DNA of 64,000 nt from Liquidambar formosana (taxonomy: Eukaryota; Streptophyta; Magnoliopsida; Saxifragales; Altingiaceae), in the NCBI GenBank assembly GCA_039720395.1, contig CM077833.1, positions 30,477,478 through 30,541,477 on the forward strand, in the 5' to 3' direction. Positions within the stretch are counted from its first letter, which is position 1; the number at the start of each line of letters is the position of its first letter. Of the stretch, positions 53,625-64,000 are shown one piece after another. Position numbers and translations under genes: made by a program. The notes under the pieces were generated by a model. That model had not been told where the DNA came from, did not search any database, and saw only the letters and a program-made list of their open reading frames with translations.

Positions 53625-55033
53625 AATGAAGGATGCCCTCTCTTTCGAAGAGTTGATTTAATGGCCAAATTTATGAAATGCATCATCCAAAACGACTTTC
53701 TGGTGCCACCAAACGGTAGCTCTGGCAAAAGTCAATATTCTTGGTAGGTTACACTCGATTGTTTTTCTCTTTACCCCATTTCAACATATTGAATACTATT
53801 AATCTAGCCTTGATGAAGCAACCAATGTAGGCAAAACCCTTTAATTATTTCACTAGCTAGGTGGGCACAGATTGCTTTGTGTCCTAGAATTGCCTTTACC
53901 TAGAGTTCGATTAGGGCAGGGACTAATATTAATGTTGTTTGGCAAATAATGCCTAGCGTTCGAACCCATAACATATCATAATCCAACCCTCTATCTTACC
54001 TTCCTTCACTATTAGGCTAACCCCAATAGCTTTAATAATTTAAAACTTTGGCAACCAAACTTGCTCCATTGAACCCATGGTCATGTTGCCCTACCATGGA
54101 GAAAGGATTCAGTGCTGAGGTGCTCAAAACTCAACACCGTGTTAAGGTACTGAGCAACGTTGGATGAATTCATGGACAGCTCAGATTATAGTCGAAAAAT
54201 TCCTATTTTAGTTATTTCAGCAACAACTTTTTTAACTTGTAATCTAAACTGTCCATAAGCTCATCCAACAATACTCAAGACTGAATCCGTAATCTCTATC
54301 CTGATTGAACCCACTACTTCTACCTATTTTTGAACTTGACTTGCATTTCAAGTTGACAGGCAGGAACATGGAATATTTTTGAAATATGCGAATAGGAATC
54401 AATAAATCATGATATAAGAGCATCCAAATTCTCTCATTTTTTTGACACTGACCATCTCCAGACCCATCTTTGTCATTCAATCTTTAAACAAAGGCCACCA
54501 GACCACTTAAGTTGTTGCTTCAAGACCCATGCTTCGTTTCTGATTCTTCGACTTTTTCTCCTTTTTGAGTAGTGGTAATCAAATTCCATCTTTGCTTGAA
54601 CGTAAGTATATAAATCACCATTAAGCAAGTTAAAATAAAGAAGCAGCCAACCACGATTCCGAAAGACGCCACATTGCAAGATACAAAATTAACTCTCTAT
54701 TGTGATATCCTGTAAGAGGGCAACAATGTGCTTTAACTATGGCCCATGAAAAAGATTACTCCACAAAGTGTTCTCACTAACGGGTCCCCAACAGCTGACG
54801 AGTGTTTCGAGGATTTCTTCTAACATCTGATTGTCGTGCTTGTTTTCCTTCCTATGATCCTTTTAATGGCCCAAATGCAGAGTGATCAAATAAACATTAC
54901 ACGTCGTTCTCACTCCCCATTTCACACTGAAAGTTGAGCACCAAAGTCCCAAGTATAAACAGAAGAAAACAATGAATTAATACTATACCATCCAGCCATC
55001 TGACTTATCGTATAGCAGTAGGCACAACCCATT

Positions 55034-58000
55034 CTAGAGGTGCTCATTGCATAATAATTGCAAGGGCAGTGCGCCATCAGAATGGAACCCTCCTCCATTC
55101 TCTTCAAAGCCGGATGGGAGATGGTGGTGCTGCCTTTTAACCTTAGGAGCTGTTTTCGTGATAAAGCTGGATGATACTGGGGGCAATGATGAAGTAATGG
55201 CCATGAACTGATGCTGCTGTGGCGAGATTGAAATGTACTTGGGGCCAAGTACTTCTAGTGATGAAGGGGAAGGTGGGAGCATGGCTTGGGCACATTGAGC
55301 CAGCAAAGGTGAGTCTTGTCTACCACTTTGCCAGCTTGGAAATTGGGCCATGGGAGAGGTAGTTCCCCCAGGCCTGTATAGAGTAGCCAACTGAGCTGCC
55401 CAAATTCGTTGCTGTTGCTGCTGCTGCTGTTTTGTCGAGGCTGGGGGACTCAGATGAGGAGGGCCAAACGATGGGCTAAGATATGGAGGTAGCTGCAACT
55501 GGACCTAATAATTACCCATTACAACATACTGTTAATAGTTTATATTTGACTGTTGTGACAACAGATAAGCAGATAACTAGCATCTGAATCATATAATACA
55601 AACCAAAATTGGCACTTGAGAAACCAAGCCGAAAGTGAACAAAATACCTGCTGTGCTGCTGTCGTCGATGAGAGCTGATCGGGGTAAGGCGAGGAGGAAT
55701 AGCAAGTTTGGGGGCAGAGATAAAGGCACAAATGTGTGATGTTGTGCAAGTGAATGCAAGTAAGGAACAGGGAGTTGTGACAATTGCCCCAACCCATTTC
55801 CTGCTCTACTAGCAGTGCTACTACTAGCTTCAACTGTGCCTGCCGATAATGACAAGAAATCGAAACTCTGCCAAGAACCAAAGTAGATTAGAACGATGGG
55901 TAAGAGGAAAGCATTGGTGACAGCAGTATTAAGCTTACTTGATTCTGTAAAGTATAGCCCGCAGATGCCTGAGCAGCCCATTGCTGATTTTGATGGAGCC
56001 TGTTGTGCAGAAGGATGCCGTTTCTAGCTTCATTTGAATTTTTATCGGCAGAAGAACTATTTATCATGCCAGCAGAAAGAACTCCATTCAAGCCATTTCT
56101 CACTCCATTTAGATTGTTGGCCACCATGGAAACCCCTCGCTCTAATGCTTCACATTGGTCTCAATTGATTAGGCTGTATTGGCAACCTTTCCTTTCTCTC
56201 TGAAATTTGTAACACCTGAATGAGACGACTTATGTACACATGAGCTGCACATCTTTTCCATGACTTTCTATCAACTGTAACTCCAGAAACCTGTATAAAC
56301 AATAATACACCATAAACTTTATCAAATGCTGGTAAAATACACATAATTTTGTGGAGGAACTAAAATACTTGCAAAAACAGCAAATGTGAAAAAGAAAAGA
56401 AAAGAAAAGACCGGGTTTAATGCTTTAACTACTAGAGTCCACATTCACCTTTTCGATTGAAACACCATTTTCAGATGAACCAGGTCTGGTGGCACAAGTA
56501 GCAGTATCCAGCCATGCTGGAGTTTTAGCATTATAGAACCTGTAATATCTAAATGCATGAGATGAAAAAAAAAATGAAATAATCAGGAACTTCTAGAAAA
56601 GTGGGAGGAAAAGAAAATTACTGCAATGAAGGACCATTGCTCCCACCACCATGCGACCCTGCTGAAGATAAGCCTGGCCACAATGACGGACCTTTTGATC
56701 AAAGAACCAAACATTGTCAAATGCGTGTCAGAATATTGAAATACAAAAATATACACAACTACTACATTCTGCATTCTATGTAACCATTTGGCAAAGTTGA
56801 AATAAGAACTTCTGTGCAAGGAAGCATACTGTTTTTCTTGTTCTCCTTGATGGCATGTGGTTGCTCCTGTTGACTTCCAACAGCTGTGGCCTGAAAAAAA
56901 AAAAAAACACCCAAAGCCATCACTTTGAATCAAATCTTGCTCCCTAAAAATTTGATTCAGAATTGGATATGAAGCTTACTGGCGAAAATGCTGTCTCTGA
57001 TTTTCTCTCAAAAGGTGGGGCATCCTGTTGTTTGGGCTGCTTTAATCTGCCAGAGGATCAAAAACATTAAACATATAAGAAACTAAAATAAAGGGAAAAA
57101 CACTGAGAGAAAGAATATGGAGCACCAATGTTTACACAAACTAACCCAGTCTCCAGGCAAGATGGAGTACCAAAGTTGACAGAATTGCACGTTGGCTTTT
57201 CATCAGCAGATTCACTCTTGGACAACAAAGGCATTACTTGCAGATTCATTGGAGGAGCAGAACTATTTAACTCAATACTAGATTGTTTGTGGTCAGCTGA
57301 ATTAGGCTGTTCAAGAACACAGGGTTCGCTCAAAGAGTTAACTTCCGTAGTTTCCCCGGGTATTGATCTCTCTACACTAGATGGAGCATTGGCAGCCTCA
57401 GCAGCTATTGATGGGGAAATTGACTCCTGTGTTGTCTTTTAAAACTGCAGAATCAGATAAAACTATTCAACTTAGTAGACCACAATGAAGTAGATAAGAA
57501 ACTAAAAAAAAAAAAAAACGGATAAATCAAGAATAACCTTCAAATGTGGGTGTAGGCCTCTCCTCTGCCTCAGGCAGAGCTGTAGGTTTTGCTTCGCAAA
57601 ATTCACCTTCTAATTTACACTTATCGGTCATGTCATCGTTGGGTAACATTCCCGCCAAAGCATACAATGTCTCTACCAGCTTCTTCCTCTTCTTTGGTAA
57701 TTGGCCCAGAGTTGGCCCGTCTCAGGGACCAGTCTGAGCTTCCTTGTTTCTGCAAAAGCAATTGCAATTGTCAAAATCAAAATGCTTTATTATTTATTTT
57801 TATTTTTTATTAAATGAAAAGATAAAGATGGAAAATTTTCAGCTAGAGATAACTAACCCTGTTTGCTTTGGATTTCTTTACGCCATCCTTTCTGGTTGAT
57901 TCAACTCCATCAATTGTGTGGTTCAGCTTCTTCGAATCTGGCAAAGGTGGAGAAATGGATTCCCGACTGCGCTTCTTCATGGCTGTAAATATAAAAACAA

Positions 58001-59227
58001 ATTTTACCAAACATTAATTCTAAAAAACTCCATCAAGCATTATTCTTTTTCTTTAATTCAAAAACGCTTTCTGATTCATGAAAAAGCTAAAGTATCTCTC
58101 TTGAAAAGTATGCTTCAGAACATAAAGATAAAAATTCAATATTTCAAACATAGTAATATAATTATATAATTAAAGAACCATGGAAATCGCAGCATGGATA
58201 AATTAAACTGAGAGGAAACAAACAGAATCTTCCATCCCCTAAAAAGGAAGAAAAAGCAAAAGCCTCAAAGTTCCTAATCCAAAATGACAAAAGCAAAACA
58301 AAATGAGGAAACTTCCCAGAAGATCCATCAAACTGAACTGCATTCAGATCAGATTGCTCCAAGTAATTAACCCAAAAATAAAGCATAAAAAAACCCTTTT
58401 TTAATGGAGCTTAGGTTTTTTTCTCTCGTATATGTCTTATGTACGGGGGTTTAAACCCTTTTTTTTTTTTTTTAATACAATCATTACCTTATAATAATAA
58501 TAAATTAAAAATTAAAAAGCAAAATTTTCCCATTTTTGATTCACAAATCACATACCCGACCGTAGCTTCCGAGGAACAGGGGAATGATCAACTGAATTGC
58601 AGTCATCAAAAAACTGTAAAAATTAAAAAGGAAAAAAAAATATTAAAATTAATTCAAAGAATTTATGTATTATAAACTCGTCTGATAAAAAAGGGAATGC
58701 AATAAAATAGCATACCCCTTTGGGAAGCTTAAATCTCTTGCTACTACTACTTGGAGACGGCCCTTGTGTTCGAAGCTCGTCAGTTTCCAAAAGAACCAAC
58801 ACAGCCCATTTCGCACTCTTCGTAGCTTGAACTAGCTCTCACAACACTACTCAATTTTCTTAGTCTCTCTTTCTTTGATTTCTCCGTCGAAACAGCGTCC
58901 CTACCACCATCCAAACCTTCAAATCATATCACCAAAAGAAAAAAGGAAAGTTATATCAACACAACTATATAAACACACAAACACAGATATAAGGAAGAAC
59001 AGAAAAGGAGAAAATGAATTATCCGCAAAGCACATAGGTATATACAGATAACGACAACCATGGATGGTATTTTGTTGGTTTGTATACCCAAAACGTGAAT
59101 TGGAGGAGGAATGAGGGAGGGTTGAGTAATTTTACCAGAGAAGAGCTTGTGTCCCAGATTGCTTAATCTGTCGCTTGGCAGGCGAGAACCGACTCGCTCC
59201 ACGCCTCACGTCTCGAGCCTTGTCCAT
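55034..59227 (-). pseudogene. Conserved plant nuclear-type gene of unknown function, with about six +1 frameshifts
   Basis: Thirteen candidate exons with good GT-AG borders: 59136-59227, 58716-58916, 58556-58613, 57858-57982, 57538-57749, 57146-57444, 56980-57046, 56830-56890, 56622-56691, 56449-56539, 55939-56290, 55648-55867, 55034-55504. The implied protein (about 770 aa) starts MDKARDVRRG and has an ETDELRTQGPSPSSSSKRFK stretch, a basic PKKRKK nuclear-localisation-like motif before LVETLYALAGM, Ser/Pro-rich linkers, WKRCAAHVYISRLIQ, Asn- and Gln-rich parts, a Q7 run, and the end LQLLCNEHL. I recognise no catalytic domain. Exons 1, 2, 5, 6, 11 and 12 are each one base too long for their splice phases, with the coding frame changing inside them; the other seven fit. 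Position next to AP2S and HXK3 suggests orthology to the unknown gene At1g47820 (from memory, tentative). It may be a decaying gene, or intact with local sequence errors. Confidence 0.7.
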
Positions 59228-59672
59228 TTCTGGGATAATAATAACAACAACAACACTAACATCGATTGTGAAAGCGGCTTCGATGGCTCAGAATCGGTCC
59301 AACAATACCCACAGGGAACGCCCTCCAAAAGCCCAACCCCAACAGATCTTTTTGAACTTATTACTCGCTCTCAAATCTGACTTTCTTCAATCACAGAAAA
59401 TGAAGAAGAAAAAATCAGATTTTTGAAATTATCCAATTCTGTAATGAACTCGAGAAAGAAAAAAAACAGGGGAAATATAAAGAAGAAGATGATGAAAAAT
59501 ATATATGTATAGACAATAAATAGGAGTAAATGAAAAAATGACATGAGGAGACACTTGTGTTTGGTTTGGTTTGGTTTTACCGAAAATTTCGCCGGAAAGA
59601 GAACCGAGAAAGTGGGGTTTGCGTTTTCCAAAGAAAGTGTAAAAAATCAAATATAGTTGCCAGATATCTCTC

Positions 59673-59709
<37 letters not shown>

Positions 59710-60640
59710 GTGAGTTTCAAGTTAAAAGGATAGGAGCTGGAAAGGGTATCGCCGGTGAGAGAAAACAGAGAGCAGGTGAAGGGAGCAAAGACAAAAAGCT
59801 ACCAAAGAGATTGAATAAAAAGGAAAGGCGAGAAAAGTGAATTCGTCCCTTCTGTTCAGAGAATCAGGTTCTTCACGAAATAAAGCAGAGACAGAGATGG
59901 AAAAATGATATACAACACTCACAATAACATAAAGGGAAAAGGAAAGAAAAGGTCAGAAACAATCGTGAAAAAATGCTTGAGAAATAGACTGGATCTCATT
60001 CACTAAATGATAGAATTTTTTTTATTAAAAAAACAAAAAAAAAAAACCAGTTAATCCACAAATCTCGTAGTACGAAACCCATATTTTCGAATCCATTAAT
60101 CATCACGCTCGACTATAAACATCCAAATTGTACAAGCAACGAAGAAGAATGGCTCTTTTACTTCCATTTTTTAGATCTTCATAAACCCATTGATGACAAT
60201 AGCCAAAACCCAAAACGGAAATTGAAGAAAGAAAGCCACCATTGAAAGACAAACAGAGCACATATGGAAAAGAAGCCGTAAAAATCTGTTCCGAAAAAGC
60301 AAGAAAACAACCTTCTTAATTGACCAGAAACAAAACCATCAGAGATTCTCACATCAGAACTCTGAAGCTCATTCCCTTTCAAAGCTCAGAAACTCTCTCC
60401 TAAATTGCACAAGACGGAAAAACCGAAGCTTTCGCTCAACAAAATCGCGTTTAAATGCACGAACAAAACGGCCACTCGTTTCTCTCTCTTCACTCTCTCT
60501 CGCTTTTTCTCCCCATCTCTCTCCTCATCACATTTATACAGGGAGTCTCATTCGGCTATTCTCACGTCATTCCACAATCGACGGTGTAAATGCCCCCACC
60601 CCTCACAGCCTTTAGATCGCTACCGAAACATGAGACAATG
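59228..60640 (-). promoter_or_regulatory. Upstream / 5' leader region of the frameshifted gene
   Basis: Contains a (CT)n microsatellite at about 59676-59707 and several CT- or GA-rich stretches typical of plant leaders. Short frames here (for example at 59371-59650, 60179-60382, 60405-60641) are low-complexity or lack recognisable domains. A 5' UTR intron is possible but not provable from sequence. Confidence 0.4.
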
Positions 60641-60935
60641 ACAATGAAGGGCCACGTGTCAGCCACATCGGACAAAGGCAGCTCGTTGACATGCCACCGT
60701 GTAACCTGTCCACGTTGCATCCCATGCAGTGACATGTAGTGGACGGTTGAGATACGTTTGTTGAAAACCTAGGCTTGATTTGACGGTCGGATGGTTTCGG
60801 GCCCACCTTTCTCTGCCATGGAGACGGTTAGAACACTGAGGAGTGAAGAGACCCCGACGCCTTTTAAGCGAGTAACCGAAATCAATACAGCAACGGCTCC
60901 GTAACGAAGATCGGGGATGGACGCCACGTGGCCAA
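60641..60935. promoter_or_regulatory. Region with two G-box cores
   Basis: CACGTG occurs at 60653-60658 (in GCCACGTGTC, an ABRE-like context) and at 60925-60930 (in GCCACGTGGC). G-boxes bind bZIP and bHLH factors. They lie 1.4-1.7 kb upstream of the minus-strand gene start and no gene was found on the other side, so a target cannot be assigned. Confidence 0.35.
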
Positions 60936-63900
60936 AAAAATGCCCACTCTGTACAAACAGTGCTTTTGGCTTATCCTAGAGATTATTTCATGCATCTGGC
61001 GAGCCACACGACGCGCTGTAAGTAATTTGTCAGCCGAACAAACATATATCATTCAGATTTTATCCATTTATCCAAAAAAAAAAAAAATTCAGATTTTATC
61101 TAAATTTACTCGTCCAAATGACGTGTGAGAGAAGTTTGGCCAACTAATTACAATTTTTTTAGTATTAAATATTTATAATGTATTTTTATACAATATTAGA
61201 GGCATAAATTTAAACATCAAATGTTGTTTAATTTCTAATTGGTAACTGAATGTTCAAATGGATCCTAAAAAATTAATTGTCCATAATGAATTGAAACGGT
61301 GGTTGTCACATGCATTATTCGAACAAGTACATTTGAACAAAAATTTTGACTTTTTAAAAATTTCCTTTGTTAACCTTGATGCTATAGTTTGCCACCCATG
61401 ACTCAGCTCATTTAGTGCCGATTATAATTTTTAATATTCAATCTCTTTCTTTAATTAAATACTTTTTCGGTCAATATGTTTCCAATTATTATTAGCTTGA
61501 AATATCTATGAAATTTCTCAACCTTTTTTTTATATTATTATTAAATATGATAACGACGCACATTATCTTAAAAAATGCATGTTCTGATAAAGTGATGCTC
61601 ATATAAACCCATAATGCAAATAGCAAAGGATCACATGTTTTGAGTTTGAATCCATGCTTATTTATTATCAAGTGCTTAAAATTATGGGTGGACTATGCTT
61701 AAAAGTGTTAGCTTGAGAATTCTTGGTCTTAAATTTTCAACTTGATTTGAAGGGGAAAAATATAATAAATCAATGCTATTTGAACCATATTATTGATTCA
61801 AAATAAAATCTCATATAATAGGATTATATTTTATAACATAAAAATATATTTATTTACTTATAAAAAAATAAAAATATTTTAATTTTAAAAAGTTAATATC
61901 TTGCAGTATTATTCTGATTTGTTATTTCAGATTGGGAAGGAAGGTGCAATTCAACCGATTGCAGGGGAGCGTGAGCCCACAATGAATGAATAAAATATGA
62001 AGCATTTCACTGCAAACACTGAAATTTGCGACTTTCGTCGGATTCTAGAAAAGGTTGCCAGTCACGAGGAAAGAGAGCTCGGCGATTAATTGGTCGAGGG
62101 GAGGGTGGGAATAGACGGCGATTATATGATGGGTTGTGATGATTAATGATTTGATTCTCTGCACCCCGGCGAGGCAGGGTCATGTATACTGCGTGACTCG
62201 TAGTTCTATTTCCAGGTAGCCCAAAGCAAAGTTACGGAAATACCCCTCTTATAATTTTGGAAGACGAATATACCCTTACATCACTACATTTTTATGAAGA
62301 GTGGATGTAACTTATACAAATAGCCCCCCAGACCAAAAAATATACAAACATGTAAATAGGTTGTGGACACAGAAGAGGCCGGATATAATAGCACGCGTGC
62401 CCACTGTATTAAATAGCATTGCTGATTCCAACACCGTGAATCCCGAAATTTATGGTGCCTATCATACGTGTTGTAGTACATTTTGTTGTCCTCGATTTGG
62501 TTGATCTCTATTTCTATCCGTAGAGATGAGTTATTTGAGTGTGTCATGACAAGTTGTCTTTCTTGAACCTCCGCGAAACCTCAAAAGATGGAGGAAGTGC
62601 CAATTTTGCCCGCATTTGAATTTGTAAAGTTAGGAGTCTGAGGTTGGGCTACCAGTTCAGGCAGGGTGTGGGCTTAATGAGGTTGGGCCGCCAGTTGAGC
62701 TGAAGTGTGCATGTTGTCTAACAATCCGTGATTGGCAAGCTCAAATAAGGGCTCATGAACATCCACGCTGTTAAGTGATCCATATTGTTTGGACCCCTCG
62801 GCCCTGATCTTTTAGGTGAATTTGAATCCAGGGGTGCCCAACTCAAGAAAAGCGCAAATAGCTGATCCCAGAGGACTGCTGTTGCCGTAATGTACCTCAG
62901 TAAAGGTGGCCTCAAGATCAAATGCAAACAAAAGGGACGACTTTTTGTTTTTGTTTTGTTTTTAAAAAATAAAAATAATTAAAGGATGAAAGATCGTGTT
63001 TTGTGTGCGTGTGTGTGTGTAAGAGAGAGAGAGAGACAGGGAGAGATCGTGTTTTGTGTGTCCCCCATAGATTGCTTTAGATGGCTGAAACATTTCTTCC
63101 CTTATTACTTTATTTGAGAGGCAATAAGGGAAGGAGGGGAGGGGGGTTGTGATTTGGATTCGGTGCAGTTTTGCATTTTAATTACACCGTGCAGTGGCCT
63201 GTCGGATGAGCGATATGTTGTAAGAAAAAGGCAAAAACGATTGAGATTTATTCCATTGGCAGCTCACTGGTATTGCGTAGCTCACACGGTAAATTCCTCT
63301 CTTAAATCCTAGCCATTCCTGTCTTCTCCTTGTAATGTATCGCTCATCCTACGATTATTGTACGGTACAGTTAAAATGCAAAATTGCACCAAATCCAAGT
63401 CGGGGGTTGGGGGGAGAATAGAATTAGTGTTGCATTGCCCATCAAGTTAAGAAGAAGATTTTTATTTTTATTTAATTTATAAATCTTGTATCTCTAGATT
63501 GGAGTAAATGGCCCCGTCAGGGTCGTTGGATTTTAGGTCCAGGCACTAACAGGATCTTGAGCCCTTTGGTCCATGATGAAATTTGTATGGGCCAACCCTG
63601 TATTGACTAGTTCGATGAAACTGTGGTATTAAACGAACCTGTAAAAGCCAAAATTCCAAGAGAGCATGACACGCGGTATTATCATGTTACTCTATCATGT
63701 GCTAACGTGGTATCATTGAACAATAGAAAGCTAGTGAAAGGGCATCAATCATGAAAAAAGAAAAGCATATACATCAAAATTTGGACAAAATTGGACCCAC
63801 ACTTTGATAGATATGCCCTCTTTTTTATCTGAACTTTAATTCATGTATCCATTTTACTATGTTCTATTGGTCAATGATACTATATCAGCATAATGACGTG

Positions 63901-64000
63901 ACGTGCTAGTAGTATTTCCCACGTTTTTTTTTTTTCCTTCTCGTATACACTTGTGCTTTGCCTTGACAAAATGGATAGAAACAAAAGAACAAAATATTAG
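60936..64000. other. Gene-free right end of the window
   Basis: AT-rich to 62000, then mixed composition. A purine microsatellite (GT then GA) lies at about 63007-63035. Frames at 62284-62547, 62301-62504 and 62718-62927 have no recognisable protein features. Nothing else can be supported. Confidence 0.55.

Larger units (their letters stand above)
52230..55033. other. Intergenic region between AP2S and the downstream minus-strand gene
   Basis: Holds the AP2S 3' UTR, a 60-bp tandem duplication (53341-53460) and a hairpin MITE (53449-53624). Short frames (52518-52718, 54244-54679) lack any recognisable domain. The last few hundred bases should be the 3' UTR of the minus-strand gene ending at 55034. 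Confidence 0.55.

Overview
The window is nuclear DNA of a flowering plant, most likely a eudicot. Genes are split by GT-AG introns, intergenic DNA is AT-rich, and MITEs, a solo LTR and GA/CT microsatellites are scattered through it. The species cannot be named from the sequence. I rebuilt the gene models by hand from splice sites and codon phase; apart from one gene, every exon joins in frame.

Layout: 1-146 (+) is the tail of an unrecognised gene. 2148-8840 (-) is E2FC, a repressor-type E2F cell-cycle factor with 14 coding exons and a solo LTR in intron 1. 11550-18663 (-) is TRM6/GCD10, the non-catalytic subunit of the tRNA m1A58 methyltransferase, with 13 exons. 18664-26362 is gene-free and rich in transposon remnants. 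26363-28705 (+) is a C2H2-like zinc-finger protein. 32649-33011 (+) is a small plant-specific protein. 35066-37281 (-) is a short WEB-family coiled-coil protein. 37282-42504 is a transposon-dense block. 42505-46842 (+) is a plastid-type hexokinase (HXK3-like). 49018-52229 (+) is the AP-2 adaptor sigma subunit, whose first coding exon is only the ATG. 55034-59227 (-) is a conserved nuclear-type gene of unknown function that appears broken by about six one-base frameshifts. 59228-64000 holds no gene I can support.

The genes are individual housekeeping or regulatory loci (cell cycle, tRNA modification, sugar phosphorylation, endocytosis), not one pathway. Their order is informative: E2FC, HXK3 and AP2S lie within one short interval of Arabidopsis chromosome 1 (At1g47830-At1g47870, from memory), while the zinc-finger and WEB genes are neighbours at At1g75710/At1g75720. 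The window therefore looks like a less fractionated ancestral segment.

The most notable non-genic signals are a 9-bp-TSD, Mutator-like MITE family of about 390 bp present five times; a 1575-bp Mutator-like element with 72-bp inverted repeats carrying a purine-rich tandem repeat that recurs in a second element nearby; the solo LTR with perfect 5-bp TSD inside E2FC; and the gene in which every frame disruption is a net +1.
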